DNA of 64,000 nt from Candidatus Poribacteria bacterium. GTDB taxonomy: Bacteria > Poribacteria > WGA-4E > UBA9662. Positions within the stretch are counted from its first letter, which is position 1, and each line of letters starts with the position of its first letter. Where the stretch lies: assembly GCA_002709695.1 (NCBI GenBank), contig PAQF01000086.1, forward strand, positions 101,254-165,253, in the 5' to 3' direction. A model generated the notes under the pieces. It did no database searches and was not told the DNA's origin. It was given only the letters and a program-made list of their open reading frames with translations. The translations under genes and the position numbers were made by a program. This document shows positions 18,152-27,496 of the stretch, one piece after another.

Positions 18152-19150
18152 ATGGAAAAAATACTTCAAGTTAGAAATCTAAAGAAATATTTTCCAATTC
18201 GACGCGGCATATTGCAAAAGCAAATTGGAAGCGTAAAAGCGGTAGATGGCGTAAGTTTTGATGTACACCGGGGAGAAACACTTGGGTTAGTTGGAGAAAG
18301 TGGGTGTGGAAAAACCACCACGGGGCGATGCTTGATGCGTTTGATAGACCCAACTGATGGCGAGGTTTTGTTTGGTGAAGAGCAGATTGATTTCTGCAAA
18401 CTGACTCAGGTTGAATTGAAGCCCTACAGGCGTAGGATGCAGATGATTTTTCAGGATCCATATTCATCCCTTAACCCGCGCATGACTGTTGGCGACATTA
18501 TTGCTGAGCCTCTCTACGTCAATCAAGTTTTAAATAAGTCCGAAACAGAGGATAGAGTTGTTAATTTACTTGACTCAGTTGGGTTGCAGAAAGATGATAT
18601 TCGTCGTTATCCACATGCTTTCAGTGGGGGACAGCGGCAGAGAATTGGGATAGCACGAGCATTAGCATTACAGCCAGAGCTGATTATTGCCGATGAACCA
18701 GTCTCCGCGTTGGATGTTTCGATCCAAGCGCAGATTCTCAACTTGCTGGAGGAACTGAAGGAAAAATTTCAGCTGTCTTATATCTTTATTGCTCACGATT
18801 TAAGCGTTATAGAACACATCAGCGACCGCATTGCAGTTATGTACCTTGGTCGGATTGTGGAAACTAATGTTGCACACGAAATTTATCATTATCCAAAACA
18901 TCCATATACTGAAGCACTAATATCGGCAGTCCCAATGCCAGATCCAAAGATACAAAAAGGACGGAAAAGAATTAGGCTTGAAGGAGATGTGCCAGATCCA
19001 TCAAGCCCGCCATTGGGGTGTCATTTTCATCCAAGGTGTGGCTATGCGGTGGATGTTTGTGCACAAGAAGATCTGCGACTCGAACTGACTACATCAGAAT
19101 CAGGAGTAGCTTGTCACCGACGCGATGAGTTATCTCTTCAAGGTATCTAA
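18152..19150 (+). CDS. oppF: Oligopeptide/dipeptide ABC transporter ATP-binding protein (OppF/DppF-like)
   Basis: 332 residues beginning [16 protein letters not shown], 20 nt after oppD. Walker [13 protein letters not shown]-loop [13 protein letters not shown], signature [15 protein letters not shown], Walker [14 protein letters not shown]-loop IAHD. The C-terminal oligo_HPY-type region has [14 protein letters not shown]. It forms the second ATPase of the OppDF heterodimer. The [11 protein letters not shown]-terminus is characteristic of OppF rather than OppD. Confidence 0.9.
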   Translation: MEKILQVRNLKKYFPIRRGILQKQIGSVKAVDGVSFDVHRGETLGLVGESGCGKTTTGRCLMRLIDPTDGEVLFGEEQIDFCKLTQVELKPYRRRMQMIFQDPYSSLNPRMTVGDIIAEPLYVNQVLNKSETEDRVVNLLDSVGLQKDDIRRYPHAFSGGQRQRIGIARALALQPELIIADEPVSALDVSIQAQILNLLEELKEKFQLSYIFIAHDLSVIEHISDRIAVMYLGRIVETNVAHEIYHYPKHPYTEALISAVPMPDPKIQKGRKRIRLEGDVPDPSSPPLGCHFHPRCGYAVDVCAQEDLRLELTTSESGVACHRRDELSLQGI

Positions 19151-19233
19151 TAGTTAGATGTGACTAATCTCCATCGTTAAATTGGTCTGTCCTTGTTTGA
19201 TCATTTAATATAATTTAAGGTTAATATCCCTCT

Positions 19234-19911
19234 GTGAAAAATTTACCAGTCTTGCAGGAATTGGCAACTAGAACAGTTGAACAAGTCTCCGTTTGGGTCA
19301 TAATTTACAATCTGTTTCTATCTGCAGTCCTGTCTTTAATTTTGGGTTGGGTTTATACCAGATACGGCTCGGCACTCTCCAATCGGCAACAATTTGCCCG
19401 CAATTTTTTGCCGATTACAATGACGACAATGTTTATCATTACAATTGTAAAATCCTCACTTGCCCTATCACTCGGGTTAATTGGAGCACTTTCAATCATT
19501 AGGTTCCGAACAGCAATCAAGGAACCGGAAGAACTTTCATATCTGTTTCTCGCTATTGCGGTTGGTATGGGCATTGGAGCGAATCAGGCTATCATCACAG
19601 TTATTACGCTGCTAACGATTGCTGCGATAATTTTCTTGAAAAATGTTAATAAGAGCAGTGTGGAAAGTGGCCAGCATCTTTACTTGACAGTTTCAAGCTC
19701 AACTCAAGATGGAAACGAACTCGATGCCATTATCAAAGTGCTTCAGAAGCATTGTACACATGTTAACTTGAAAAGGTTTGACGAAAACTCGAATTTATTG
19801 GAAGTATCATTCCTAGTTGGTTTTGAAAGTTACTCACAATTAGAAATGGGTAAATCTGAATTACAGGGACTCAATGATTCAATGCGTATCTCGTTTCTAG
19901 ATAATAGCTGA
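19234..19911 (+). CDS. DUF4956 family membrane protein
   Basis: 225 residues, GTG start. Three or four hydrophobic segments at about 20-45, 60-85, 95-120 and 115-140 precede a cytoplasmic alpha/beta tail (HLYLTVSSSTQDGNELDAI). The motif IGALSIIRFRTAIKEPEELSYLFL is the hallmark of DUF4956. The family has no established activity, but its genes commonly sit beside CotH-kinase and VTC polyphosphate-polymerase genes, as here. It may form the membrane part of that module (inference). It starts 84 nt after oppF and ends 40 nt before the CotH gene. Confidence 0.8.
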   Translation: MKNLPVLQELATRTVEQVSVWVIIYNLFLSAVLSLILGWVYTRYGSALSNRQQFARNFLPITMTTMFIITIVKSSLALSLGLIGALSIIRFRTAIKEPEELSYLFLAIAVGMGIGANQAIITVITLLTIAAIIFLKNVNKSSVESGQHLYLTVSSSTQDGNELDAIIKVLQKHCTHVNLKRFDENSNLLEVSFLVGFESYSQLEMGKSELQGLNDSMRISFLDNS

Positions 19912-19950
19912 ACGTCGTCTACTGACGTTTGTATATGGAGATATATTTAA

Positions 19951-22602
19951 TTGGAACTCAAGAATTCCAACAGACAATACTGGTTTGCGTTAAGCGGGAA
20001 AAATAATTGGTTTCTCAAGAATGCGCGATCTTGGAAACTATTCTTTTATCTTTTTGTAGGTTTTATATTCATATTGTACAGTTTATTAATGTTCATTTAT
20101 GGAGGTTATTACTATCGTAAGTTCGAGGACAATATAAAGTCGGTTCGCGATTCGGTGGCGATTTTTACTTCTGCTGGTTTCTCCCGTGTGCGAAAAACAG
20201 AAGGGATAGATCAGATTCAAATAAATATTAATCCGAAAAATTTTCGCAAGCTCTCTCTTCAAAAAGAACGCGCTTTAAAGCAAGGAAAATTGTTCGTTAC
20301 AGAGTCTGACTATGTTTCAGCGATAATACAACATGAAAATGAAACGATAAAAGTTAAACTCCGCTTAAAAGGTGACCACATAGACCATCTTCAAGGCAAG
20401 AAATGGTCTTTCCGGATCGTTGTTAAAGGAAACAACACTATTTTGGGAATGAGAAGGATGTCAATACACCATCCCAAAACACGGAATTATCTTAATGAAT
20501 GGTTGTTCCACCAGGCATTAGCCAAGGAAGGTCTTCTGGGATTGCGATATCAGTTCATCAGAGTCGTTTTGAACCAAAAAGATCTGGGTATTTATGCCTT
20601 AGAAGAGCATTTTGACGCGTATCTTTTAGGACATAACCAATTGTGGAATGGGCCAATTGTCAGATTTAACGAAGAATTTTTCTGGAAAGAAATAGCACAA
20701 AAAAGTACGTTCGATCGTGCTAGGATGAGTAGTGGGTCTTACCTCTCAAGTGATATCGATGCATTTCAAACAACGAAATGGATTTCAACACCAAGTAATC
20801 GCAAGCAATACCTCAAAGCAATTTCCCTTCTGGAATCATTTCGTCGAGGGCAATTACAAACTAGTCAAGTTTTTGATGTTGAAAAGCTCGCTAAATTCTT
20901 TGCTCTTACAGATTTGATGGGAGCTGAACACGGTTCACGTTGGCATAATGCAAGATTCTACTATAATCCTGTAACCTCGAGATTACAGCCTATTGGGTTT
21001 GATGGGAATGCGGGACAGTCTATCAGGTCATTGTGTGCTACGGTCAACGGAAATTATCTTGGCAACCATGGCTCACAAATTGCGGATAATTACTATGCAA
21101 AAATCTTTAATGATGAAGTATTCTTTCGTCGATATGTGAAAGCACTAAATCGGATGTCAGAACCTGTTTATCTCGATAATCTATTCGCTTCTGTAAGTGT
21201 ACCCTTTGGTGTTAACCTTGGCATTCTTAAAAGTGAATTTTTCCGCTCCAGTTTTTCGAAACAAGTGTATAGGGAGAACCAAGAGTACATTAAAACAATT
21301 TTGAATCCCGTTAAAGGAGTGCATGCCTACCAATATGGGTTAAGCGAAAATGAAATTGAACTTCAAGTTGCAAGTATTCAGTCTTTACCAATTGAGGTAA
21401 TCAGCGTTTCATATGAGGACTCAGTTATATTTCAAGCTGACAAGCAGACGGTTCTTCCAGCTAAGGTACCTAAGAAACTTGTTGCCTATCAGAACATCAA
21501 GTTCGTGATCCCAACAAATTTTGATTGGGATGATAGTATGAGATCTGACCTGAAAATTAACTATCGAATTTTGGGAATGGATAAGATAAGATCCGAAACT
21601 GTCTTTCCTTGGCCTTACATGGAAGATGATTTCGTGAAAGATGATTTTATCCGAAAATTACCTAACATCCATGCATTTGATTTCTTGAAAATCGACGAAG
21701 AATTAAAGCAAATTTCTATTCGAAAAGGAACGTGGACGATTAGTCAAGACCTAATAGTACCAAGAGGCTATCATTTATTTTGTCCGTCAGGTGTAAAGAT
21801 TAATTTAATTAATTCTGCTACAATCCTTTCTTATTCTTCAATTTATTTTATTGGTAATGAAGAAGAACCGATTGTCATTTCATCTGACAATTCGTCGGGA
21901 CAGGGATTAACGGTTATAAATTCTCCAAAACAGTCGGCATTACAGTTCGTCACGTTTAACAACTTGGCAGCCTCGACAAAAGATGGGTGGGAGTTGACAG
22001 GAGCTGTTACATTTTATGAATCACCTGTTCAAATTGACAATTGCCAATTCGTTGGCTCGAGATCTGAAGATAGCCTCCACATTATGAGATCCGAATTTAT
22101 AATTAGAAATTCGGTTTTTAGCCATTCATTTTCTGATGCACTTGATACCGATTTCTGTGAAGGTGAGGTCATGGAATCATCCTTTTTTCATTGTGGTAAT
22201 GATGCTCTAGATGTGTCTGGAAGTATAGTGTCTGCCAAAGATCTTACAATTGATGGAGTTGGTGATAAAGGACTTAGTGCTGGGGAGAACAGCGAAATGT
22301 TTGTTCATCGAGTGGATATAAAAAATGCCAGAATCGCTCTGGCAAGCAAAGATCTATCTCGGGTAAGTGTTGATCAGCTTAAGATTAATGATTCTCATTA
22401 TGGTTTGGTAGCCTTTCAAAAAAAGCCAGAATTTGGCTGTGGATTGATAACGGCGAAACATCTTGAGATGAAAAACCTTGAGACACCATATTTTGTTGAA
22501 GAAAAGTCGACTATCATTATCAATCAACAGAAAATAAACACATACCAAGAAAATGTCAAAAAGATTTTGTACGATGTTAAAGATGGGAAAAGCACGTTGT
22601 GA
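19951..22602 (+). CDS. CotH-like kinase domain protein with C-terminal right-handed beta-helix
   Basis: 883 residues, TTG start with GGAGAT upstream. One membrane span at about 27-50 (LFFYLFVGFIFILYSLLMF). The CotH-like domain covers roughly 100-400: RLKGDHIDHLQGKKWSF, then YLNEWLFHQALAKEG, then LNQKDLGIYALEEHFD, and the metal-site region IGFDGNAG, where spore-coat CotH has WDLDN. CotH proteins are atypical secreted protein kinases. Residues ~590-860 repeat short blocks (IDNCQFVGSRSEDSLHIM, VMESSFFHCGNDALDVSG) typical of parallel beta-helix polysaccharide-binding folds. The extracellular CotH/beta-helix protein, DUF4956 and VTC form a recurrent module. Its TGA overlaps the GTG of a 40-codon gene. 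Confidence 0.75.
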   Translation: MELKNSNRQYWFALSGKNNWFLKNARSWKLFFYLFVGFIFILYSLLMFIYGGYYYRKFEDNIKSVRDSVAIFTSAGFSRVRKTEGIDQIQININPKNFRKLSLQKERALKQGKLFVTESDYVSAIIQHENETIKVKLRLKGDHIDHLQGKKWSFRIVVKGNNTILGMRRMSIHHPKTRNYLNEWLFHQALAKEGLLGLRYQFIRVVLNQKDLGIYALEEHFDAYLLGHNQLWNGPIVRFNEEFFWKEIAQKSTFDRARMSSGSYLSSDIDAFQTTKWISTPSNRKQYLKAISLLESFRRGQLQTSQVFDVEKLAKFFALTDLMGAEHGSRWHNARFYYNPVTSRLQPIGFDGNAGQSIRSLCATVNGNYLGNHGSQIADNYYAKIFNDEVFFRRYVKALNRMSEPVYLDNLFASVSVPFGVNLGILKSEFFRSSFSKQVYRENQEYIKTILNPVKGVHAYQYGLSENEIELQVASIQSLPIEVISVSYEDSVIFQADKQTVLPAKVPKKLVAYQNIKFVIPTNFDWDDSMRSDLKINYRILGMDKIRSETVFPWPYMEDDFVKDDFIRKLPNIHAFDFLKIDEELKQISIRKGTWTISQDLIVPRGYHLFCPSGVKINLINSATILSYSSIYFIGNEEEPIVISSDNSSGQGLTVINSPKQSALQFVTFNNLAASTKDGWELTGAVTFYESPVQIDNCQFVGSRSEDSLHIMRSEFIIRNSVFSHSFSDALDTDFCEGEVMESSFFHCGNDALDVSGSIVSAKDLTIDGVGDKGLSAGENSEMFVHRVDIKNARIALASKDLSRVSVDQLKINDSHYGLVAFQKKPEFGCGLITAKHLEMKNLETPYFVEEKSTIIINQQKINTYQENVKKILYDVKDGKSTL

Positions 22603-22721
22603 TTTTTGATAATCCTCAATCTCGCAAAATATTAATCAGCTACTGGATATCCAGTTATATTGATGTGCTTGGTTGGCATCGTTTTTACCATGAAGATCTT
22701 CTAAATAAAGAAACAACATGA
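22599..22721 (+). CDS. 40-residue small protein coupled to CotH and VTC genes
   Basis: A short ORF fills the gap between the CotH and VTC genes. It starts with GTG at 22599, overlapping the CotH stop as GTGA, and stops with TGA at 22719-22721, overlapping the VTC start as ATGA. The protein is MIFDNPQSRKILISYWISSY followed by IDVLGWHRFYHEDLLNKETT: 40 residues, aromatic and His-rich, without a clear membrane span or signal. The exact double overlap argues for a translated gene rather than spacer. It could be a small subunit or adaptor of the CotH/VTC machinery, or a coupling peptide that delivers ribosomes to the VTC cistron. No known family was recognised. Confidence 0.6.
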   Translation: MIFDNPQSRKILISYWISSYIDVLGWHRFYHEDLLNKETT

Positions 22722-23410
22722 TAGAACTATTTGATATTAAAATTTGGCGTTATGAACGGAAGTTTGTTGTATCTGAATTTTTGCAACAGAAGATAGAACT
22801 GATTATTAGACTCCATCCAGCGTTGTTTTCCGAGATACACCATCAGCGTTGGGTGAACAATATTTACTTTGATAGTTTTAGTGCGCGAAACTATCATGAT
22901 AACATCGAAGGTTTAAGAAATCGGGTGAAAGTTCGGATTCGTTGGTATGGCAGTTTTTGGGGGAAGGTAAAAGAGCCTATGCTGGAATTTAAGTTAAAAG
23001 AGGGAATCCTCGGTGCCAAAAAAATATTCCCTTTATCCCCATTCTTTATTGATGAGAAAATTGGAGTGACAGGCATAAACGACATGATCAGAAATTCAGA
23101 CCTTCCGGATTTGGTAAAAACGTATTTGTCCCCTTTGACCCCCTGTTTGTTAAATCGTTATCTTCGAAGATATTATAGATCATGGGATAGGAGCTATCGT
23201 ATCACCGTCGATTCTGGCATGGAATGCAACACAATAGGCTCCCAATTTCAAGTTCTATTTCAAAAAGATTCGGACAACATCAACACCATTCTTGAACTGA
23301 AATATGATTCTAGCAAGGACGCAAACGTAGATACAATTACCAACCATTTTCCGTTCAGGATGACCAAAAATTCAAAATATGTTAATGGGATCGAGAGTAC
23401 GCTGGTCTAA
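22718..23410 (+). CDS. VTC-domain polyphosphate polymerase-like protein
   Basis: 230 residues. The VTC domain of the CYTH/tunnel superfamily is recognisable from RYERKFVVSE, VNNIYFDSFSARNYHDN, RVKVRIRWYG, MLEFKLKEG and ILELKYD: the alternating basic and acidic residues that line the tunnel and bind polyphosphate and metal. Yeast Vtc4 polymerises inorganic polyphosphate from ATP; bacterial single-domain members are often called polyphosphate polymerases. It has no membrane segment, so DUF4956 might provide the membrane pore (inference). The start overlaps the 40-codon gene, and the solute-binding lipoprotein gene begins one base after its stop. A non-polymerising triphosphate hydrolase is possible. 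Confidence 0.8.
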   Translation: MIELFDIKIWRYERKFVVSEFLQQKIELIIRLHPALFSEIHHQRWVNNIYFDSFSARNYHDNIEGLRNRVKVRIRWYGSFWGKVKEPMLEFKLKEGILGAKKIFPLSPFFIDEKIGVTGINDMIRNSDLPDLVKTYLSPLTPCLLNRYLRRYYRSWDRSYRITVDSGMECNTIGSQFQVLFQKDSDNINTILELKYDSSKDANVDTITNHFPFRMTKNSKYVNGIESTLV

Positions 23411-23411
23411 C

Positions 23412-25349
23412 ATGGAATTAATCAAAATAATCAGATACGTTTTTCTAAGTGGTATCATTCTTGTTTTTGGTTGCTTAGACCAAACAGTGAAGAAGGATTT
23501 ATCAACTTATTCAAGCGGTTTGGAGTCCAAAGAATCACCAATGTTGGCTAGAATGGTGAAGGAAGGAAAACTACCACCATTGGTAGAGAGGATTCCTGAA
23601 AACCCACTGGTTGCAAAAACTGACTTCGATGGTTACGAGCAGCCTGGGGGCTATGGCGGCACTTGGCATAGGTTTCATAGTAGCCCCGAACTTGGATCTT
23701 GGAAAATGATTGGAGGATATGCTCCGCTGATCCGATGGAAATTCGATTGTTCAGGTTTGGAACCTGGTACAGCAGAAGCTTGGGAATTTAACCAAGAAGG
23801 TTCTGTTTTAACTATACATTTGCGGAGGGGAATAAAATGGTCGGATGGCCATCCTTTTACTGCTGAATCATTTGCTTTCTTCTATCAACTTTGTTTGGAT
23901 ACACGTCATAGTTATGAACCACCCGTGTGGTGTCTCGTCGATGGTAAGCCAATGGAAGTTGAAACACCAGATAATTATACTATTGTAATGAAATTTGCTG
24001 GACCAAACTGGCTTGCACCGTTGTGGTTGGGAACTGGATTTTGGCATTCCGAAAAATACAACATCCCCAAGCATTACATGGTCCAATTCCATCCAGATTA
24101 TTCCGAATACAAAAACTTCAATCAGTTCGAAAAGCAGGATCTGAACCATAAGAATCCAGATCGGCCAACATTATGGCCTTGGAGAATGATTAGAAACGAG
24201 AAAGGGGGGTATCAGGTCGAATTTGAGCGAAATCCATATTATTATGTGGTTGATTCACTAGGACGGCAACTGCCGTACATTGATAAAGTCAAGACCAGTC
24301 TTGTTCCAGATCCACAAGTTCGAGTCTTAAAAATCCTTGCTGGTGAGATTGATTGTCAGTTTCGAGGAGCTGAGATAAGAGACTTGGCCTTATACATAGA
24401 AGGCCAAAAACGTGGAGACTATAAAGTCTTGAGATGGGAAACTACGGCTGGAGCACAACCTGCAATCTTACTCAATTGGACCGATCCAGATCCGGTGTTG
24501 CGTAAACTGATGCGGGATCAACGTTTTCGTAAAGCTTTAGCGTTAGGGGTTGATCGAAACAAGTGTAATCAAATCGCTTGGCGTGGTTTGTTGCAGCCAC
24601 AGGCAGCAACGGTAAGTCAGGAAGGTTGGCACTTTATTGGTACTGCAGGGCAGGAACTTTTTGAAAGATGGAAGAAAGCAGACGCAGATTTTAGCATTGA
24701 GGAAGCGAACAGTTTGCTGAACGAAATTGGACTGACAAAACGAGATAAAGATGGGGATCGACTTCGGCCTGATGGTAAAAAGCTTACTATAGTCATCGAT
24801 ATGCCAAGCTCAAAGCAAAGTAGTCAGGAAAATGATATTGGTTTAATTATTGCTGAGGATTGGAGGAAGTTGGGAATTAAAATTGTTATTAACACTCCAC
24901 CTGGGTCCGAACTCAGTTTAAGACGCAACCTCGGAAAATTTACAGTTAGCATGCATGGCGAAGCCGAAATGGATTTGTTCACCTATCCTGATTGGGTGTT
25001 TCCTACTTTGTCTAAGTATTGGCATCCAAGGGTTGGAAAATGGTACGAAACTGGTGGACAAGAGGGCGAACCACCAACGGGACCTCTCAAGAAGCTTCTA
25101 GATCTTTACGATGCAATCAAAAAGGAAAGTGATTTGCAGAAAAGGCATCAATATGTCCGGGATGCGGTTCAGATTCATATCGATGAAGGCCCATTTCACC
25201 TTGGTACGGCAGGCCGATCCCCACAACTTGTGATTTCCAAGAATCGGTTCCATAATGTTCCAAGCACAGGTATTTTAGGACCATGGGCAATTAGTGGGCC
25301 CGCAACAAGCTACCCTGAGCAGTATTTTATTAAAGGGGATCATCCATGA
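23412..25349 (+). CDS. oppA: Peptide-type ABC transporter substrate-binding lipoprotein (SBP family 5)
   Basis: About 645 residues from ATG 23412, one base after the VTC stop; an earlier start overlapping VTC is less likely because the signal peptide begins here. MELIKIIRYVFLSGIILVFGC gives a lipobox VFGC with Cys21. The body matches family 5 binding proteins: LTIHLRRGIKWSDGHPFTAE, VPDPQVRVLKILAGEID, RKALALGVDRNKCNQI. It is long compared with ~530-600 for OppA/DppA. It would capture oligopeptides or similar solutes in the periplasm for the OppBC permease encoded next, with OppDF upstream. Confidence 0.88.
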   Translation: MELIKIIRYVFLSGIILVFGCLDQTVKKDLSTYSSGLESKESPMLARMVKEGKLPPLVERIPENPLVAKTDFDGYEQPGGYGGTWHRFHSSPELGSWKMIGGYAPLIRWKFDCSGLEPGTAEAWEFNQEGSVLTIHLRRGIKWSDGHPFTAESFAFFYQLCLDTRHSYEPPVWCLVDGKPMEVETPDNYTIVMKFAGPNWLAPLWLGTGFWHSEKYNIPKHYMVQFHPDYSEYKNFNQFEKQDLNHKNPDRPTLWPWRMIRNEKGGYQVEFERNPYYYVVDSLGRQLPYIDKVKTSLVPDPQVRVLKILAGEIDCQFRGAEIRDLALYIEGQKRGDYKVLRWETTAGAQPAILLNWTDPDPVLRKLMRDQRFRKALALGVDRNKCNQIAWRGLLQPQAATVSQEGWHFIGTAGQELFERWKKADADFSIEEANSLLNEIGLTKRDKDGDRLRPDGKKLTIVIDMPSSKQSSQENDIGLIIAEDWRKLGIKIVINTPPGSELSLRRNLGKFTVSMHGEAEMDLFTYPDWVFPTLSKYWHPRVGKWYETGGQEGEPPTGPLKKLLDLYDAIKKESDLQKRHQYVRDAVQIHIDEGPFHLGTAGRSPQLVISKNRFHNVPSTGILGPWAISGPATSYPEQYFIKGDHP

Positions 25350-26332
25350 CGGCATATATTATGCGTCGTGTTCTGCTCGCGGTCCCAACTCTTGTCGCAA
25401 TTTCAATCATAGGTTTTATTATTATTCAATTACCTAAAGGGGATTATCTTGATCGAAAGATACAGGAGCTTGAGGAGCAATACGGTGATAGTAGCTCAAT
25501 GGAAATGGCTGAGGAATTGCGAAAACGTTATGGGCTTGATAAACCAATGGCCATACGATATTTTGTCTGGGTTACTGGGTTTATTCAAGGTGAATTTGGT
25601 GAATCCTTTGAATATGAAGTCGAAGTGAGTGAACTTGTTTGGGATCGTTTGCTACTAACACTTCTGATTTCTATTGCCGCATTAATTTTTACGTATGTTA
25701 TCGCTATTCCACTCGGCATTTATTCAGCAACTCACCAGTATAAATTTTCGGATAACTTCTTGACTTTGCTAAGTTTCATTGGTATGTCGCTACCAGCCTT
25801 TCTTGTTGCATTATCCTTGATGGTATTTGTCTTTGAGCTTTTTGGAATTCCGTTGTTTGGGTTATTCTCGTCTTATTACGAAGGTGCCCCTTGGACCGCA
25901 GGAAAATTAGTAGATTTACTAAAGCACCTTTGGCTTCCTGTCATTGTTGTTGGTTTGAATGGCACAGCTGGATTAATGCGCATCATGCGTGGAAATTTGC
26001 TTGATGTATTAGGACAACCATTTGTGCGTACCGCGCGGGCAAAAGGACTCAAAGAAGCCGTCGTGGTTATTAAACATGCATCGCGTTTAGCCATAAATCC
26101 ATTGATTAGTATTTTGGGTATGAGTCTTCCTGCCATACTGTCTGGAGAAGCAATTGTCTCAATAGTACTTGGTCTACCAACAGTTGGGTCATTACTATTT
26201 CGCAGTCTCCTCGTGGAAGATGTCTATTTGGCGGGAACATTACTTATGTTGCAGAGCATGCTTCTGGTTACAGGCAACCTGTTAGCTGATATTGCACTCG
26301 CTTGGGCTGATCCGAGAATACGTCATGAATGA
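25346..26332 (+). CDS. oppB: Peptide ABC transporter permease (OppB/DppB-like)
   Basis: 328 residues, overlapping the binding-protein stop as ATGA. The first span (VLLAVPTLVAISIIGFIIIQLP) is followed by a periplasmic segment with LRKRYGLDKPMAIRYFVWV, typical of OppB. Five more spans follow. The EAA-like coupling loop is recognisable in FVRTARAKGLKEAVVVIKHA. It forms the translocation pore with OppC. OppB usually needs OppA, C, D and F, all of which are in this cluster. Confidence 0.9.
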   Translation: MTAYIMRRVLLAVPTLVAISIIGFIIIQLPKGDYLDRKIQELEEQYGDSSSMEMAEELRKRYGLDKPMAIRYFVWVTGFIQGEFGESFEYEVEVSELVWDRLLLTLLISIAALIFTYVIAIPLGIYSATHQYKFSDNFLTLLSFIGMSLPAFLVALSLMVFVFELFGIPLFGLFSSYYEGAPWTAGKLVDLLKHLWLPVIVVGLNGTAGLMRIMRGNLLDVLGQPFVRTARAKGLKEAVVVIKHASRLAINPLISILGMSLPAILSGEAIVSIVLGLPTVGSLLFRSLLVEDVYLAGTLLMLQSMLLVTGNLLADIALAWADPRIRHE

Positions 26333-27440
26333 TAAAACAAGCAGGGAAAAACAGAATATGGAACACGAAATTTTGCCAGACGGTTATAGTGATGAGTCTA
26401 GCGAAATAGCGAGTCTCAGTTACCGGCAACTGATCTGGCGGCGTTTTCGTAAGAGCCGTATGGGAATCATCTCCGCTACTATCTTGATTTTTTTCTATAT
26501 CATTGCTGTTTTTGCCGACTTTTTTGCTCCCTATCATTATAACGATATTAAAATGCATTTTCGCCATGTCCCTCCACAACGTGTTCGGTTTTCAATCGAA
26601 TATGGTTTCCACGTTTACGACCTTACGTCGGTGAGAAATCCCGAAACGCTAGAATTGGAGTTTACATCTGATCCTAACCGTACCTATCCCGTTCAATTTT
26701 TTTACCAAGATCATAATGGTAAGCGACACTTGATTGGATCTGCTGGTCCTATGTTTGTGTTGGGGACGGATCGGATGGGGCGCGATTTGTTGTCGAGAAT
26801 AATATATGGTGGTCGCGTTTCAATGACAGTTGGATTATTTGGTGTTTTTATCAGCTTGATCTTAGGTTCAATACTGGGAACTGCCTCAGGTTATTTCGGC
26901 GGAAGTGTAGATATCTGTATACAACGTTTAATTGAAGTGTTATTGGCTTTTCCCACTATTCCGCTCTGGATGGCACTTGGTGCAGCATTACCACCGGGTT
27001 TGCATCCTATTGTTGTTTTCTTCGGTATTACTGTTATTCTGGCTCTAGTCGGATGGGGAAACTTGGCTAGGCAGGTTCGCGGAAAAGTCCTAGCTTATCG
27101 TGAACAGGAATTTGTTATGGCTGCGCAAGCGGCAGGTGGAAATCACTGGCATATTATTACTCGCCACTTATTGCCTGGGTCTTATAGTCATATCATAGTT
27201 ATTGCCACACTTTCGATCCCTGGTATGATTATTGGTGAAACCACACTGAGTTTTCTTGGTCTGGGAATTCGTCCTCCGATGACAAGTTGGGGAGTTTTGC
27301 TTGAAGAAGCTCAACGTGTGACAGTATTATTACATTATCCATGGTTGCTTTTTCCTGCTATCCCAGTTTTATCTGTTGTAGTTTCATTTAATTTTCTGGG
27401 TGATGCACTTCGAGATGCAACCGATCCTTACTCAGATTAA
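26325..27440 (+). CDS. oppC: Peptide ABC transporter permease (OppC/DppC-like)
   Basis: About 371 residues from ATG 26325, overlapping the end of oppB by 8 nt; a further upstream start is possible. The N-terminal OppC-N motif (LIWRRFRKSRMGIISATILI) precedes an enlarged extracytoplasmic loop (about 65-140, HFRHVPPQRVRFSIEYGF). GTDRMGRDLLSRIIYGGRVS is diagnostic of DppC/OppC. The coupling loop is FVMAAQAAGGNHWHIITRH. The large first loop makes it longer than the common ~300 residues and is seen in OppC variants fused to a docking segment. Confidence 0.9.
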   Translation: MNDKTSREKQNMEHEILPDGYSDESSEIASLSYRQLIWRRFRKSRMGIISATILIFFYIIAVFADFFAPYHYNDIKMHFRHVPPQRVRFSIEYGFHVYDLTSVRNPETLELEFTSDPNRTYPVQFFYQDHNGKRHLIGSAGPMFVLGTDRMGRDLLSRIIYGGRVSMTVGLFGVFISLILGSILGTASGYFGGSVDICIQRLIEVLLAFPTIPLWMALGAALPPGLHPIVVFFGITVILALVGWGNLARQVRGKVLAYREQEFVMAAQAAGGNHWHIITRHLLPGSYSHIIVIATLSIPGMIIGETTLSFLGLGIRPPMTSWGVLLEEAQRVTVLLHYPWLLFPAIPVLSVVVSFNFLGDALRDATDPYSD

Positions 27441-27496
27441 AACTCCATGTGCATGATGTGCGGTTTTCTGAAAGTTGCTGTGAATTTTAGGGTATT

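Noticed and set aside
23379..23411. Upstream start giving a 32-nt overlap of the solute-binding gene with VTC
   Set aside because: The lipoprotein signal peptide begins at ATG 23412, directly after the VTC stop; the extra 11 residues are charged and would spoil it.
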